Shown: in pieces, positions 44,102 to 52,540 of the stretch
How the letters are laid out: every line of letters starts with the position of its first letter
How positions within the stretch are numbered: position 1 is the stretch's first letter
Assembly: GCF_900608595.1 (NCBI RefSeq)
Contig: NZ_UWYY01000012.1
Span: 167,430-231,429, forward strand
Length of the DNA stretch: 64,000 nt
Origin: Promicromonospora panici
Lineage (GTDB): Bacteria; Actinomycetota; Actinomycetes; Actinomycetales; Cellulomonadaceae
Direction of reading: 5' to 3'
Made by a program: the position numbers and the translations under genes
Notes under the pieces: model-generated
What the model was told of the DNA's origin: nothing
What the model saw: only the letters and a program-made list of their open reading frames with translations
The model's database searches: none

Positions 44102-45040
44102 CTACTTGAGGCTCCCGAGCGTGACGCCCGAGCGCCAGTAGCGCTGCATCGCGATCATGAGCACCACCATCGGGATGGTCGAGATGAGCGATCCCGTCAG
44201 GACCAGGCTGGTGAGGTCGACGGTGCTGTCGGTGCCGCGCGACAGCCATGAGTACATGCCGAGCATCACGGGCCACTTCTCGACGCCCTTGAGGAAGACC
44301 AGCGGCCACATGAACGTGTTCCACGACGACACGAAGTGCAGCAGGAAGATCGTCGCGCCCGCCGTGGACAGCATGCGCAGGCCCATGGAGAAGAAGATCC
44401 GGTACTCGCCGGCGCCGTCGATGCGGGCGGCCTCCATGAGCTCGGTCGGGATCGCGCCCTCGGCGTAGACCTTGGCGAGGTAGACGGAGAACGACCCGAA
44501 CATCCCGGGCAGGATCATCGCCCAGATGGTGTCGTACAGGCCGAGGTTCACGAAGAGGATGAACGACGGCACGATCATGAGCGAGCCCGGGATCAGGAAC
44601 GACGCGATGATCAGGCCCATCGTCAGTCCGCGCCCGCGGTACTTGTACTTGGCGATGCCGTAGCCGGCCGCGAGCGCGACCAGCGTCAGTCCGAGCGAGC
44701 CGAGCCCGGCGTACACGACGGTGTTCCACAGCCAGCGGACGAAGATCCCGTCCTGGTAGGTGAACAGGTCGCCCAGGTTCTGCCACAGGTTGAACTGGCT
44801 GAACCAGAGCCCGTTGGTGGTGTATAGGTCCCGCTGGTTCTTCGTCACCGCGACGACCAGCCACCACAGCGGCCCGACGGCGTACAGCGCCAGGGCGACC
44901 AGCACCCCGAGGACGACCCAGCGGGAGGCACCGCGGGCTTCCGCCACGGAGGAGTAGTCGTCGACCCGTCGGCGACGGCGTCCTGGCTTGCGCGCGGTCT
45001 CGCCGACGGCGGCGTCGGGCACCAGTGTCGTGTCGCTCAT
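44102..45040 (-). CDS. Carbohydrate ABC transporter permease, MalG type
   Basis: A 312-residue inner-membrane permease with six membrane segments and the ATPase-coupling EAA loop ELMEAARIDGAGEYRIFF. The ATG overlaps the stop of the MalF-type permease gene (ATGA). It is the last gene of a three-gene importer operon that has no ATPase gene, so a shared MsmX-like ATPase encoded elsewhere is expected. Confidence 0.93.
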   Translation of the reverse strand: MSDTTLVPDAAVGETARKPGRRRRRVDDYSSVAEARGASRWVVLGVLVALALYAVGPLWWLVVAVTKNQRDLYTTNGLWFSQFNLWQNLGDLFTYQDGIFVRWLWNTVVYAGLGSLGLTLVALAAGYGIAKYKYRGRGLTMGLIIASFLIPGSLMIVPSFILFVNLGLYDTIWAMILPGMFGSFSVYLAKVYAEGAIPTELMEAARIDGAGEYRIFFSMGLRMLSTAGATIFLLHFVSSWNTFMWPLVFLKGVEKWPVMLGMYSWLSRGTDSTVDLTSLVLTGSLISTIPMVVLMIAMQRYWRSGVTLGSLK

Positions 45041-46041
45041 GGCTCTTCCCTGTTGATGAAGCGGTAGATGATCGCGGAAGCGACACCGACGACGACGGCG
45101 AGGATGACCGACAGAGCCGTGGCGTAGTTCAGGTTGCCCACCTTGAACGCCTGGTCGTAGATCATCATGGCCGGCGTGAAGTCGCGCGTGATGGTCTCGG
45201 GGGTGACCGCCCGGAACAGCAGGGGCTGGTCGAAGAGCTGCAGCGTGCCGATGATCGAGAGCAGCGACGTCAGGACGAGCGACCCGCGCACGAACGGGAC
45301 CTTGATGGACCACGCGATCCGCAGCTCGGAGGCGCCGTCGAGCCGCGCGGCCTCGAAGATCTCGTGGGGCACCGACTGGAGCGACCCGTACAGGATGAGC
45401 ATGGTGAACCCGAGCGAACCCCAGACCGCGAGGTTGCCCATCGACGTCCAGACCATCGAGCTGGAGAAGAAGTTGACGTCGAGCCCGAGGAACTCGAAGA
45501 ACGGGGTCAGCGGCCCGACCGTCGGGCTGTACTGGAAGATCCAGACCATGGTGCCGACGACGCCCGGCACCATGTAGGGAAGCAGCAGCAAGATCCGGAA
45601 CTGGGCGGCGGCGCGGCGGCGTGCGGCGTCGAGCAGGAGGGCCAGGACGAGGCTCAGCACCTGGGTCAGCGGGACCACGACCAGGGCGTACAGGAACACC
45701 CTGAGCATCCCGCTCCAGAAGGAGCCGTCGACGAGGCCGGCGGCGAAGTTGTCGAACCCGGCGAAGGACACGGTCTGGCCGCCGAAGCCCAGGCCGCCCG
45801 TGGACTTCGTGGTGTAGACGCTCTCCCGCAGGGCCATCGCGACCGGCACGATGACGAAAAGCGCGAAGCCGGCCAGGAACGGAAAGGTGAGCGAAGCGCC
45901 CTTGACGCTCTGTGCGGTGCGCCAGTTCCAGAACGGGGCACGCCCACGAGGGGAGGAGCCGCTCCGGGCACGCCCGCCGGGTGGCGAGCCGGGGACCGGC
46001 TCTCGCGCGGTGGTGTGGTGGTCTTGCGTGTTGACGGACAT
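45037..46041 (-). CDS. Carbohydrate ABC transporter permease, MalF type
   Basis: A 334-residue inner-membrane permease. Residues 1-45 are a Pro/Arg-rich cytoplasmic start, followed by six membrane segments and the EAA loop EIFEAARLDGASELRIAW. It pairs with the MalG-type permease to import an oligosaccharide bound by the upstream lipoprotein. Confidence 0.93.
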   Translation of the reverse strand: MSVNTQDHHTTAREPVPGSPPGGRARSGSSPRGRAPFWNWRTAQSVKGASLTFPFLAGFALFVIVPVAMALRESVYTTKSTGGLGFGGQTVSFAGFDNFAAGLVDGSFWSGMLRVFLYALVVVPLTQVLSLVLALLLDAARRRAAAQFRILLLLPYMVPGVVGTMVWIFQYSPTVGPLTPFFEFLGLDVNFFSSSMVWTSMGNLAVWGSLGFTMLILYGSLQSVPHEIFEAARLDGASELRIAWSIKVPFVRGSLVLTSLLSIIGTLQLFDQPLLFRAVTPETITRDFTPAMMIYDQAFKVGNLNYATALSVILAVVVGVASAIIYRFINREEP

Positions 46042-46069
46042 CGGCGTCCTCCCCTCGTGGGTCAGTGGG

Positions 46070-47407
46070 TCACTCGGCGACGGTGTAGGAGATGCCCTTG
46101 CTCTCCAGGTCAGAGGCGACGAACTCCTCGACGGCCGTCATGGCCTCCTCGAGCGTGATCTTGCCGGCGACGGCCTTGCCCCACTGGTCCTGCAGCTCGG
46201 GGAACCAGGCGTCGTAGTTCGGGCCGAGCTCGAACTTGCCGATCACGGTCTCCTGGGCGGCGACGATCTCTTCGCCCGCAGCCTTCTCGTCGGCGAAGAA
46301 GTCCTTCGGGATGACCTCTTCGACGTAGGGGGCCGGGTCCTGGATCTGCGTCGGGAAGCTGACGGCGCCGGTCTCCTTGTTCCGGCCGGCCTCGACGGCC
46401 TCCGGGGTGGTGAGCCAGTCCGTGTAGGCCATGACGGCCTCGGGGTTCTCGCAACCCTCCGGCACGAACGACGGCGCCGTGCGGCCCGGGGTCACCGGCT
46501 CCGCCGCGTCCGCGAACTGCGGGATCGGGTGCGCCGCCCAGTCGCCGGCCGAGTCGGTGAAGCCGACCTGGTAGCCGCCGAGCGACCACCACTGCGTCGT
46601 GACGGACGCCATCTTGCCCGAGTCGAAGTACTTGAGCAGTGCGGGCTTGTCCATGTAGGTCTGGTTCGAGACCAGGTCCTCGTCGATGAGCTGCTGGAAC
46701 ACGTCGGCCGCGGCCAGCGTGCCGTCGTCGGTGAAGTTGACGACCCACTGGTCACCGTCGATGGCGAACCACTCGGCACCCGCCTGCTGGGCCAGGTTCA
46801 TCAGGCTGCTCGGGTCCTCGCCGGCCAGGTTCGTGATGTCGACGCCGTGCGGCTTGAGCTCGCGGCCCGCCTCGACGAACTCGTCCCAGGTGGTCGGCAC
46901 CTCGACGCCGTACTTCTCGAACGGCTTCTGGTTCACGATGTAGAACTGGCCGTCCGACCCGGACGGCAGGCCGTAGTACCGGCCGTCGACCTGGGCAGCG
47001 GCGAGCGCGCCCTCGTTGTACAGGTCGGCGGAGCCCTCGACCTGCTCGGTGATGTCCTGCGCCCAGCCGTTGACGACCATCGTGGTCAGCGGCGCGAAGC
47101 CCTGCACGAGGCACGGCACTCCGGAGCCGGCCTCCATGGCGTTCTGGAAGTTGGTCTGCGTGGCGACGTTGCTGGCCTGCAGCACGTACTTCACCTCGAC
47201 GTCGTCCTGTGCCTCGTTGAAGGCGTCGACGATCTGCTCGCCGGTCTCGGCGTTCCAGCCCCAGACCTCGATGCTGACCGGGCCGGCGGCCTCGCCCTCG
47301 GACTCGGTCGAGGCCGCGGGCGCACCCCCCGCCGAGCAGGCGCTCAGGCCGGCCAGCGCCGTGACGGCCAGCCCTGCGGTGGCCCAGCGGGCGCGTGATC
47401 TGATCAT
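46070..47407 (-). CDS. Carbohydrate ABC transporter substrate-binding lipoprotein
   Basis: A 445-residue exported lipoprotein of the family 1 sugar-binding type. The signal peptide ends in lipobox LSAC with lipidated Cys24. A binding fold follows, with IEVWGWNAETGEQIVDAFNE and late FPTQIQDPAPYVEEV segments. It heads the importer operon. Two operator-like sites at 47459 and 47552 lie upstream of its start, linking it to the LacI regulator. Confidence 0.94.
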   Translation of the reverse strand: MIRSRARWATAGLAVTALAGLSACSAGGAPAASTESEGEAAGPVSIEVWGWNAETGEQIVDAFNEAQDDVEVKYVLQASNVATQTNFQNAMEAGSGVPCLVQGFAPLTTMVVNGWAQDITEQVEGSADLYNEGALAAAQVDGRYYGLPSGSDGQFYIVNQKPFEKYGVEVPTTWDEFVEAGRELKPHGVDITNLAGEDPSSLMNLAQQAGAEWFAIDGDQWVVNFTDDGTLAAADVFQQLIDEDLVSNQTYMDKPALLKYFDSGKMASVTTQWWSLGGYQVGFTDSAGDWAAHPIPQFADAAEPVTPGRTAPSFVPEGCENPEAVMAYTDWLTTPEAVEAGRNKETGAVSFPTQIQDPAPYVEEVIPKDFFADEKAAGEEIVAAQETVIGKFELGPNYDAWFPELQDQWGKAVAGKITLEEAMTAVEEFVASDLESKGISYTVAE

Positions 47408-47458
47408 GGCTCTCTCCCTTGAGAAGTTCTCGTCCTTGAGCTGCGCCGCGGTCGGCGC

Positions 47459-47567
47459 AGGAAAACGTTCTCAGGTTAGCGGCCTGGTCCCCGGTGTCAA
47501 GGTACCGTCTCATTTCTGGCGTTGAGCCTGGCCACAGGCACCGGGACACGAGGAGCAACGTTATCCC
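47459..47567. promoter_or_regulatory. Two LacI-type operators upstream of the importer operon
   Basis: AGGAAAACGTTCTCAG (47459-47474) and GGAGCAACGTTATCCC (47552-47567) match the AACGTTATC consensus. Their 93-base spacing could allow DNA looping. The second is also 49 bases upstream of the AraC-type gene start. Confidence 0.6.
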
Positions 47568-47615
47568 AGAAGTCGCTGCTGGCCGGGTGTCGGAGGCGAC
47601 GACTACCGTGGAGAC

Positions 47616-48464
47616 GTGACCCGCGCCCCGGCCTCCGGCGTCCCGGAGGTCCTCGCTCCCTATGTCACCGCCGTCGTGCCGTACGACCTCGACATGGGCG
47701 CACCGGGCCTGCACCGGGGCATGCCCAGCACCGGGCTGACGTTCGAGCTGGCTCTCGGCGAGCCGATCGACGTCTCGTGGGCCGGGGAGGACGGCTCCCG
47801 GCGTCGGGCCTGGTCGTGCGTGTCCGGGCTGCACACGCGACCTGCCGCGATCCACCACGGCGATCGGCAGCGCGGCGTCAGCGTCTCCCTCACGCTGCGC
47901 GGCGCCCGGGCGCTGCTCGGGGTACCCGCGGGCGAGCTGGCAGGCGAGCTGGTGAGCCTGCCCGACATCGCGCCACACCTCGCGCACCTGCCCGAGATGC
48001 TCGCGGAGTCCCCCGACGGTGCGACAGTCACTCGTGCGCTGGTCGAAGGGCTCGCCCGGGGCGGGGAGCCGCGGCCACGGGCGGAGATCGGGCGGGCGCT
48101 CGCCCGCATCGCCGGTGGCGGTCAGGTCCGCGAGGTCGCGGCCGAACAGGGATGGAGCCGCCGCCACCTGCAGGATCTGGTCCGAGCCGAGTGCGGGCTC
48201 ACGCCCCGGGACCTGCGTCGAGTCGCCCGCCTCGCACGCTCGCGCCGCGCGCTCGTGGTGGCCGCCCGATCCGGGCGAGTCAGCCTGGCCGACGTCGCCG
48301 CGTCCGCGGGATACGCCGACCACGCCCACATGACCCGGGAATGGGTGGCGCTCGGCGGGTGCACTCCGTCCACCTGGATGCGCGAAGAGCTCCCGTTCGT
48401 TCAAGACGTCGCCGACCCGCCCCGGGCATCGTGGGAGACACCCGACCGAGGAGGAACACGATGA
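47616..48464 (+). CDS. AraC-family transcriptional regulator
   Basis: A 282-residue regulator with a GTG start. The N-terminal half (1-150) is a ligand or partner domain related to DUF6597-like sensor domains. The C-terminal half has the AraC double helix-turn-helix (about 160-260, GGGQVREVAAEQGWSRRHLQ and VSLADVAASAGYADHAHMTR). Its stop overlaps the start of a glyoxalase-fold gene (ATGA), a common pairing in actinobacteria. A link to the sugar island is not shown. Confidence 0.88.
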   Translation: MTRAPASGVPEVLAPYVTAVVPYDLDMGAPGLHRGMPSTGLTFELALGEPIDVSWAGEDGSRRRAWSCVSGLHTRPAAIHHGDRQRGVSVSLTLRGARALLGVPAGELAGELVSLPDIAPHLAHLPEMLAESPDGATVTRALVEGLARGGEPRPRAEIGRALARIAGGGQVREVAAEQGWSRRHLQDLVRAECGLTPRDLRRVARLARSRRALVVAARSGRVSLADVAASAGYADHAHMTREWVALGGCTPSTWMREELPFVQDVADPPRASWETPDRGGTR

Positions 48465-48847
48465 GCACCGGACTGTGGGTGACCCTGACCTACCATGACG
48501 CCGACGCGGGCCTGGCCTGGCCGAAGGCCGTCGGCTTCACCGAAAGCGCCATCTACCGGGACGACGCCGACCCCGCCGTGGTCCACCACGCCGAGCTGAG
48601 CTGGCCGGGCGGCGGCGGCATCATGCTCGGCACCCACCAGCCGCGCCCCGGATGGCCCGACCAGGCCGGGACCGGCTCGGCCTACGCCGTGACCGACGAC
48701 GTCGACGGCACCTACGAGGCGGCCCTCGCCGCCGGAGGCTCCAGCCTCAGGGAGCCCGCCGACCAGGACTACGGCGGCCGGTCCTGCGTGGTCCGCGACC
48801 CGGAGGGCAACCTGTGGAGCTTCGGGAGCTACCGGGGCGAGGGCTGA
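48461..48847 (+). CDS. VOC (glyoxalase/bleomycin-resistance fold) protein
   Basis: A 128-residue protein with the paired beta-alpha-beta-beta-beta units of the VOC superfamily. The ending GGRSCVVRDPEGNLWSFGSY is typical. Members are metal-dependent enzymes or resistance proteins. It is cotranslated with the AraC-type regulator. The substrate is unknown. Confidence 0.85.
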   Translation: MSTGLWVTLTYHDADAGLAWPKAVGFTESAIYRDDADPAVVHHAELSWPGGGGIMLGTHQPRPGWPDQAGTGSAYAVTDDVDGTYEAALAAGGSSLREPADQDYGGRSCVVRDPEGNLWSFGSYRGEG

Positions 48848-48907
48848 GCCTCCGGGGGATGCGCTGAGTCGTCGATGAGTTCTGGCGGCCTCCGTCGTCG
48901 TACCGGC

Positions 48908-49498
48908 ATGGGAATCGTCAAAGCAGACATGGCAGTTTCGCTCGACGGCTACTCCGCCGGGCACGACCAGAGCCTCGAGTACCCGTTCGGGCCGCTCGCG
49001 GGCGAACGCTTGCACACCTGGATGTTCGAGTACGAGGACAAGCACAAGGCCGAGGTGGACGCGATCGTCGGAGCCGGCGCGTACATCATGGGCCGCAACA
49101 TGTTCACCGCCGGCCGCGGGCCGTGGGACCTGGACTGGAAGGGCTGGTGGGGCGACAACCCGCCGTACCACGGGCCCGTCTTCGTCCTCACCCACTACCC
49201 GCGCGACCCGGTCCCGATGGAGGGCGGCACCACGTACCACTTCGTCACCGACGGCCTGGAGAGCGCGATGGAACAGGCCCGGGCGGCCGCGGGCGACGGC
49301 GACATCTCCATCACGGGCGGAGCCACGACGCTCAACGAGTACCTCGCCGCCGGATACGTCGACGAGCTGCGCCTGCACGTCGTGCCGTTCACGCTCGGCT
49401 CGGGCACCCGCGTGTTCGACGGCGTCCCGCCCATCGAGTTCGGCTCCACCTCCGTACGGCACACGCCGGAGGTCACCCACATCACCCTGCGCCGGTGA
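48908..49498 (+). CDS. Dihydrofolate-reductase-like (RibD C-terminal fold) protein
   Basis: A 196-residue protein of the DHFR/RibD-C fold. The ATG at 48908 gives MGIVKADMAVSLDGYSAG, the usual start of this family; an upstream start at 48875 adds 11 unrelated residues. It also shows YIMGRNMFTAGRGPW and GGATTLNEYLAAGYVDELRLHVVP, the latter split here as GGATTLNEYL and VDELRLHVVP. It probably uses NADPH. It is unlikely to be the cell's main DHFR. A related protein is at 58686-59267. Confidence 0.85.
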   Translation: MGIVKADMAVSLDGYSAGHDQSLEYPFGPLAGERLHTWMFEYEDKHKAEVDAIVGAGAYIMGRNMFTAGRGPWDLDWKGWWGDNPPYHGPVFVLTHYPRDPVPMEGGTTYHFVTDGLESAMEQARAAAGDGDISITGGATTLNEYLAAGYVDELRLHVVPFTLGSGTRVFDGVPPIEFGSTSVRHTPEVTHITLRR

Positions 49499-49511
49499 CA
49501 GACTGGGCGTC

Positions 49512-50360
49512 ATGACGGTCATCTGGACAGAGGGGCGCATGGTCGCGCCCGACGAGGCCGCGCTCAGCGCGGTCGACCACGGCATCACAGTCGGCGACGG
49601 CGTCTTCGAGACCTGCGCGGTCCTCGACGGTCAGGCGTTCGCCCTCACGCGTCACCTGGCGCGCCTGGAGCGGTCGGCGGCGGGCATGGGTATGGCAGGT
49701 CTGGACCTGCACAAGGTGCGCGGCGGCGTGGACGCCGTCCTCGCCGCCGCGCCCGACGCCGGGCGCCTGCGGATCACCGTGACCGACGGCATCGGGCCGC
49801 TCGGCTCCGGACGATCGGACACCCCGCAGACGGTGGTGGTCGCCGCCTCCGCCGCCGTTATCGTGCACACCGGGCGCGCCGCGCGCTCCCCCTGGACGCG
49901 CAACGAGAACAGCGCGGTGGCGGGCCTGAAGACGACGTCCTACGCCGAGAACGTCGTGGCGCTCGCCGACGCGATCAAGAAGGGCGGCGACGAGTCGGTG
50001 CTCGCGAACACGCAGGGCGATCTGTGCGAGGGCACCGGCTCCAACGTGTTCCTCGAGATCGACGGCGAGCTGGTCACTCCCCCGCTCAGCTCGGGCTGCC
50101 TCGCCGGGATCACCCGCGAGCTGCTGCTCGAGTGGGGCGCCGAGGAGGGGCTGCCCGTGCGCGAGGCGAAGGATGGCGAGCTGCCGTTCTCCGTGCTCGA
50201 CCGTGTCAGCGCGGGCGAGGCGCGGATGCTGCTGACCGGCTCGGTGCGCAACGTGCAGCCGACGGTGTGGCTGGACGGCGTCGACCTGCAGGTCGGCGAG
50301 CTCTCGGCCGCCGCGCGCGACCTGTTCGAGCGGAACATGCGCGAGCGGATCGATCCCTGA
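49512..50360 (+). CDS. pabC: Aminodeoxychorismate lyase, class IV aminotransferase
   Basis: A PLP enzyme that releases 4-aminobenzoate and pyruvate from aminodeoxychorismate for folate synthesis. The 282-residue protein has the PLP lysine in GLKTTSYAENV and the EGTGSNVFLEIDG segment of fold-type IV enzymes. The start is 13 bases after the preceding stop. A tRNA-Val gene follows, as seen after pabC in other actinobacteria. Together with pabB at 31587 it frames the sugar island. Confidence 0.88.
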   Translation: MTVIWTEGRMVAPDEAALSAVDHGITVGDGVFETCAVLDGQAFALTRHLARLERSAAGMGMAGLDLHKVRGGVDAVLAAAPDAGRLRITVTDGIGPLGSGRSDTPQTVVVAASAAVIVHTGRAARSPWTRNENSAVAGLKTTSYAENVVALADAIKKGGDESVLANTQGDLCEGTGSNVFLEIDGELVTPPLSSGCLAGITRELLLEWGAEEGLPVREAKDGELPFSVLDRVSAGEARMLLTGSVRNVQPTVWLDGVDLQVGELSAAARDLFERNMRERIDP

Positions 50361-50441
50361 CCCGTCCGGGCTATTGGATTTCGCATCCGCGCTCGAACCA
50401 GGCTAATATCGTCCACGCACGCCCTACGGGGTGAGCAGCAC

Positions 50442-50513
50442 GGGCGATTGGCGCAGGGGTAGCGCGCTTCGTTCACACCGAAGAGGTCACTGGTTCGATC
50501 CCAGTATCGCCCA
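50442..50513 (+). tRNA. tRNA-Val (CAC)
   Basis: Plus-strand cloverleaf with acceptor GGGCGAT/ATCGCCC, anticodon loop TTCACAC (CAC) and T-arm GGTTCGATC. Outside the anticodon arm it is almost identical to the two tRNA-Val(GAC) genes. No CCA is encoded. Confidence 0.95.
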
Positions 50514-50521
50514 CCGTGTAG

Positions 50522-50563
50522 AAGGGCCCTCTGACCAGCGGAAACGCTGAGCGGGGGGCCTTT
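50522..50563 (+). terminator. Terminator after tRNA-Val
   Basis: GGGCCCTC and GGGGGGCC with an inner AGCG/CGCT stem, followed by TTTCTCGTT. It shares GGCCCTCTGACCAGCGGAAA with the terminator at 31143-31180. Confidence 0.8.
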
Positions 50564-50612
50564 CTCGTTGGCGGACGCGCCTCCGCCCCCGACCCGCAAG
50601 TTGTCCCCAGGG

Positions 50613-50707
50613 GCGCCGAACCGCAAGCTGCACGTCCATGAGGGTCCTCATTGACGCGTTTCTATCGACTCGGCGCCCGAGTCAATCGTCAAGTTGCGGT
50701 TCGGCGG
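50613..50707. repeat. 95-bp inverted-repeat element, copy B
   Basis: Ends GCGCCGAACCGCAA and TTGCGGTTCGGCGG pair over 13 of 14 bases. The length of exactly 95 bp, the end sequences and the following AAGCT match copy A at 38109-38203. The inner sequence differs but also contains GGCGCC-type and GACTCG/CGAGTC stems. It lies between tRNA-Val and the sulfotransferase gene. Confidence 0.7.
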
Positions 50708-50803
50708 CATGGTTCAAGGCAGTCGAGCTGACGCCGAGCACTGAACGTGCATCCAGGTAGAGCACTGCCCTTGCGCCCCACACGCATACGGGTGGCTCCG
50801 CGT

Positions 50804-51769
50804 TCAGCCCCCGCCCTTGGCCGACACCCCGTCGTAGCCCCAGCGCTCGCACATCGCGCGCAGGTCGCGCGGGACCTCGTCGGCGCGGGGCAGAGGCCGC
50901 CCGGGCTGGATCGTGCCGGTGCGGATCTTCTCGCGCCAGTCGCCGATGCCCTTGCGGAGCTCGCCGTGCTCCTGCTGGCCGTAGGAGATCATGCCTGGCT
51001 CCCAGGGCACGTCGAGATAGTCGCAGATGCGACGGGTCTCGGCTTCCGGCTCGGTGGTGAGGTCCTCGTAGCGCACCGTGAGACCGTCATGCCGCTGACG
51101 TGCACTCTCAAGCGCCTCCATGTATTTCAGCGTGTGGTGGATGGCGCGGTTCATGGGCCGCCGCGGCGGGTCCGCGTCGTGCCAGGACTGCGCCATGGAC
51201 AAGGGGTGCCGCAGCAGGAAGAGGAAGCGGGCGTCCGGCCAGCACTTCGCGAACCGGTCGGCCACGAAGACATTGCTGGGAGTCTTCTCCACGACGGTCT
51301 TCTTGCCGCTGCGCAGCAGCTCACGGTGGAGCAGCCGGTCCCACAGGATGTGCTCGACGTCGGGGATGTTGTGCCCGAGAGCGTCCATCGCGGAGCGAGC
51401 CAGCCGGGTGTTGAACCGAACCGACAGCCGCCGGACGTGCGTCTCGATCGGGGCATGCAGCTCGGAATGGCTGTCCAGCACCATGCGTAGCAGCGTTGAG
51501 CCGGAGCGTGGCCCGGAGAGCACGAAGAGGGGAGCGACCAGGAGGCGGTCGGTCTCCGGATCGGCCGGCGGGCGAATCTTGCGCGGCCGGCTGGCGCCGC
51601 CCGCCTCGCCGCCTCCGCCCGCGCCGCCTCCACCCGCACCATCGCGGGCAGCATTCGGCTGATCGACAGTGGCTCGGGGAACACGTATTACCCGGACGCC
51701 CGCGCGTTTCTCGAGCGTCGTACCGAGTCGGCGGGCAAGCTGTGTGCGCATCTCTCGCACCGTGAGCAC
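50804..51769 (-). CDS. Sulfotransferase-family protein
   Basis: A 321-residue protein with the PAPS-binding loop GPRSGSTLLRMVLDS and a second site near FLLRHPLSMAQSW. It should transfer a sulfuryl group from PAPS to a glycan or small metabolite. I chose the GTG at 51769 because GGAGG lies 8 bases upstream. A Gly-rich low-complexity linker (around residues 45-62) precedes the catalytic domain. It stands alone, so the acceptor is unknown. Confidence 0.85.
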   Translation of the reverse strand: MLTVREMRTQLARRLGTTLEKRAGVRVIRVPRATVDQPNAARDGAGGGGAGGGGEAGGASRPRKIRPPADPETDRLLVAPLFVLSGPRSGSTLLRMVLDSHSELHAPIETHVRRLSVRFNTRLARSAMDALGHNIPDVEHILWDRLLHRELLRSGKKTVVEKTPSNVFVADRFAKCWPDARFLFLLRHPLSMAQSWHDADPPRRPMNRAIHHTLKYMEALESARQRHDGLTVRYEDLTTEPEAETRRICDYLDVPWEPGMISYGQQEHGELRKGIGDWREKIRTGTIQPGRPLPRADEVPRDLRAMCERWGYDGVSAKGGG

Positions 51770-51883
51770 GTCAGGTGCCTCCAATCGTCTGTCTCAGCGT
51801 GGCACGCTACGCCACCATGCACCTCCTGGGCACGGCGGCACCGGGAGGTGCATCTTCTTTCGCCGCGCAAACGGCGCGAGGAT

Positions 51884-52540
51884 TCAGACGATCCGGTAGC
51901 CGACGCCGGGAGTCGTGGCGATCACCGGCGGCGCACCCAGCTTGCGCCGCAGCCGCCCGATCGTCACCGTCACCGTGTTGGTGAACGGGTCCGTGTGCTC
52001 GTCCCAGACCTGCTCGAGCAACCGCTCTGCGCTGATGAACCCGGGGGTCGCGCGCAGCAGCGCGTGCAGCACGGCGAACTCCTTCACCGACAGACCCAGC
52101 TGCCGTCCGTCGCGCACGACGGTCCGGCGCACCGGATCGAGCTCGATCCCCGCAGCCCGCAGGATGCGCGGGCGCGCGTCCGGCTTGCGCCGGGCCAGCG
52201 CCTGGACCCGGGCCACCAGCTCAGGGAAGTGGAACGGCTTGCCGAGGTAGTCGTCCGCACCGAGCGACAGGCCGTCGACGCGGTCCCCCGGGGACCCCGC
52301 GGCCGTCAGCATGATGACCATCGGGCGCTCGTCCCGCTCGGTGATCATCCGGCAGAGCGTGTCGCCGTGCAGCCCGGGCAGGTCCCGGTCGAGCACCACG
52401 ACGTCGTACGCGGTGAGGTCGAGCTTGCCCGCGGCCGAGAGACCGTCGTGGGCGACGTCGACAGCCATGCCCTGGTCGCGCAGGCCCTCGGCGACGACCG
52501 CCGCGAGCGCCCGAGCATCCTCGACGACCAGGAGCCTCAT
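51884..52540 (-). CDS. Two-component response regulator, OmpR family
   Basis: A 218-residue regulator. The receiver domain has phospho-acceptor Asp51 (VVLDRDLPG) and a GKPF lysine. The C-terminal winged helix (about 125-218) ends TPGVGYRIV. Its ATG overlaps the stop of the sensor kinase gene (ATGA). The likely target is the divergent ABC-type permease gene at 53817. Confidence 0.93.
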   Translation of the reverse strand: MRLLVVEDARALAAVVAEGLRDQGMAVDVAHDGLSAAGKLDLTAYDVVVLDRDLPGLHGDTLCRMITERDERPMVIMLTAAGSPGDRVDGLSLGADDYLGKPFHFPELVARVQALARRKPDARPRILRAAGIELDPVRRTVVRDGRQLGLSVKEFAVLHALLRATPGFISAERLLEQVWDEHTDPFTNTVTVTIGRLRRKLGAPPVIATTPGVGYRIV

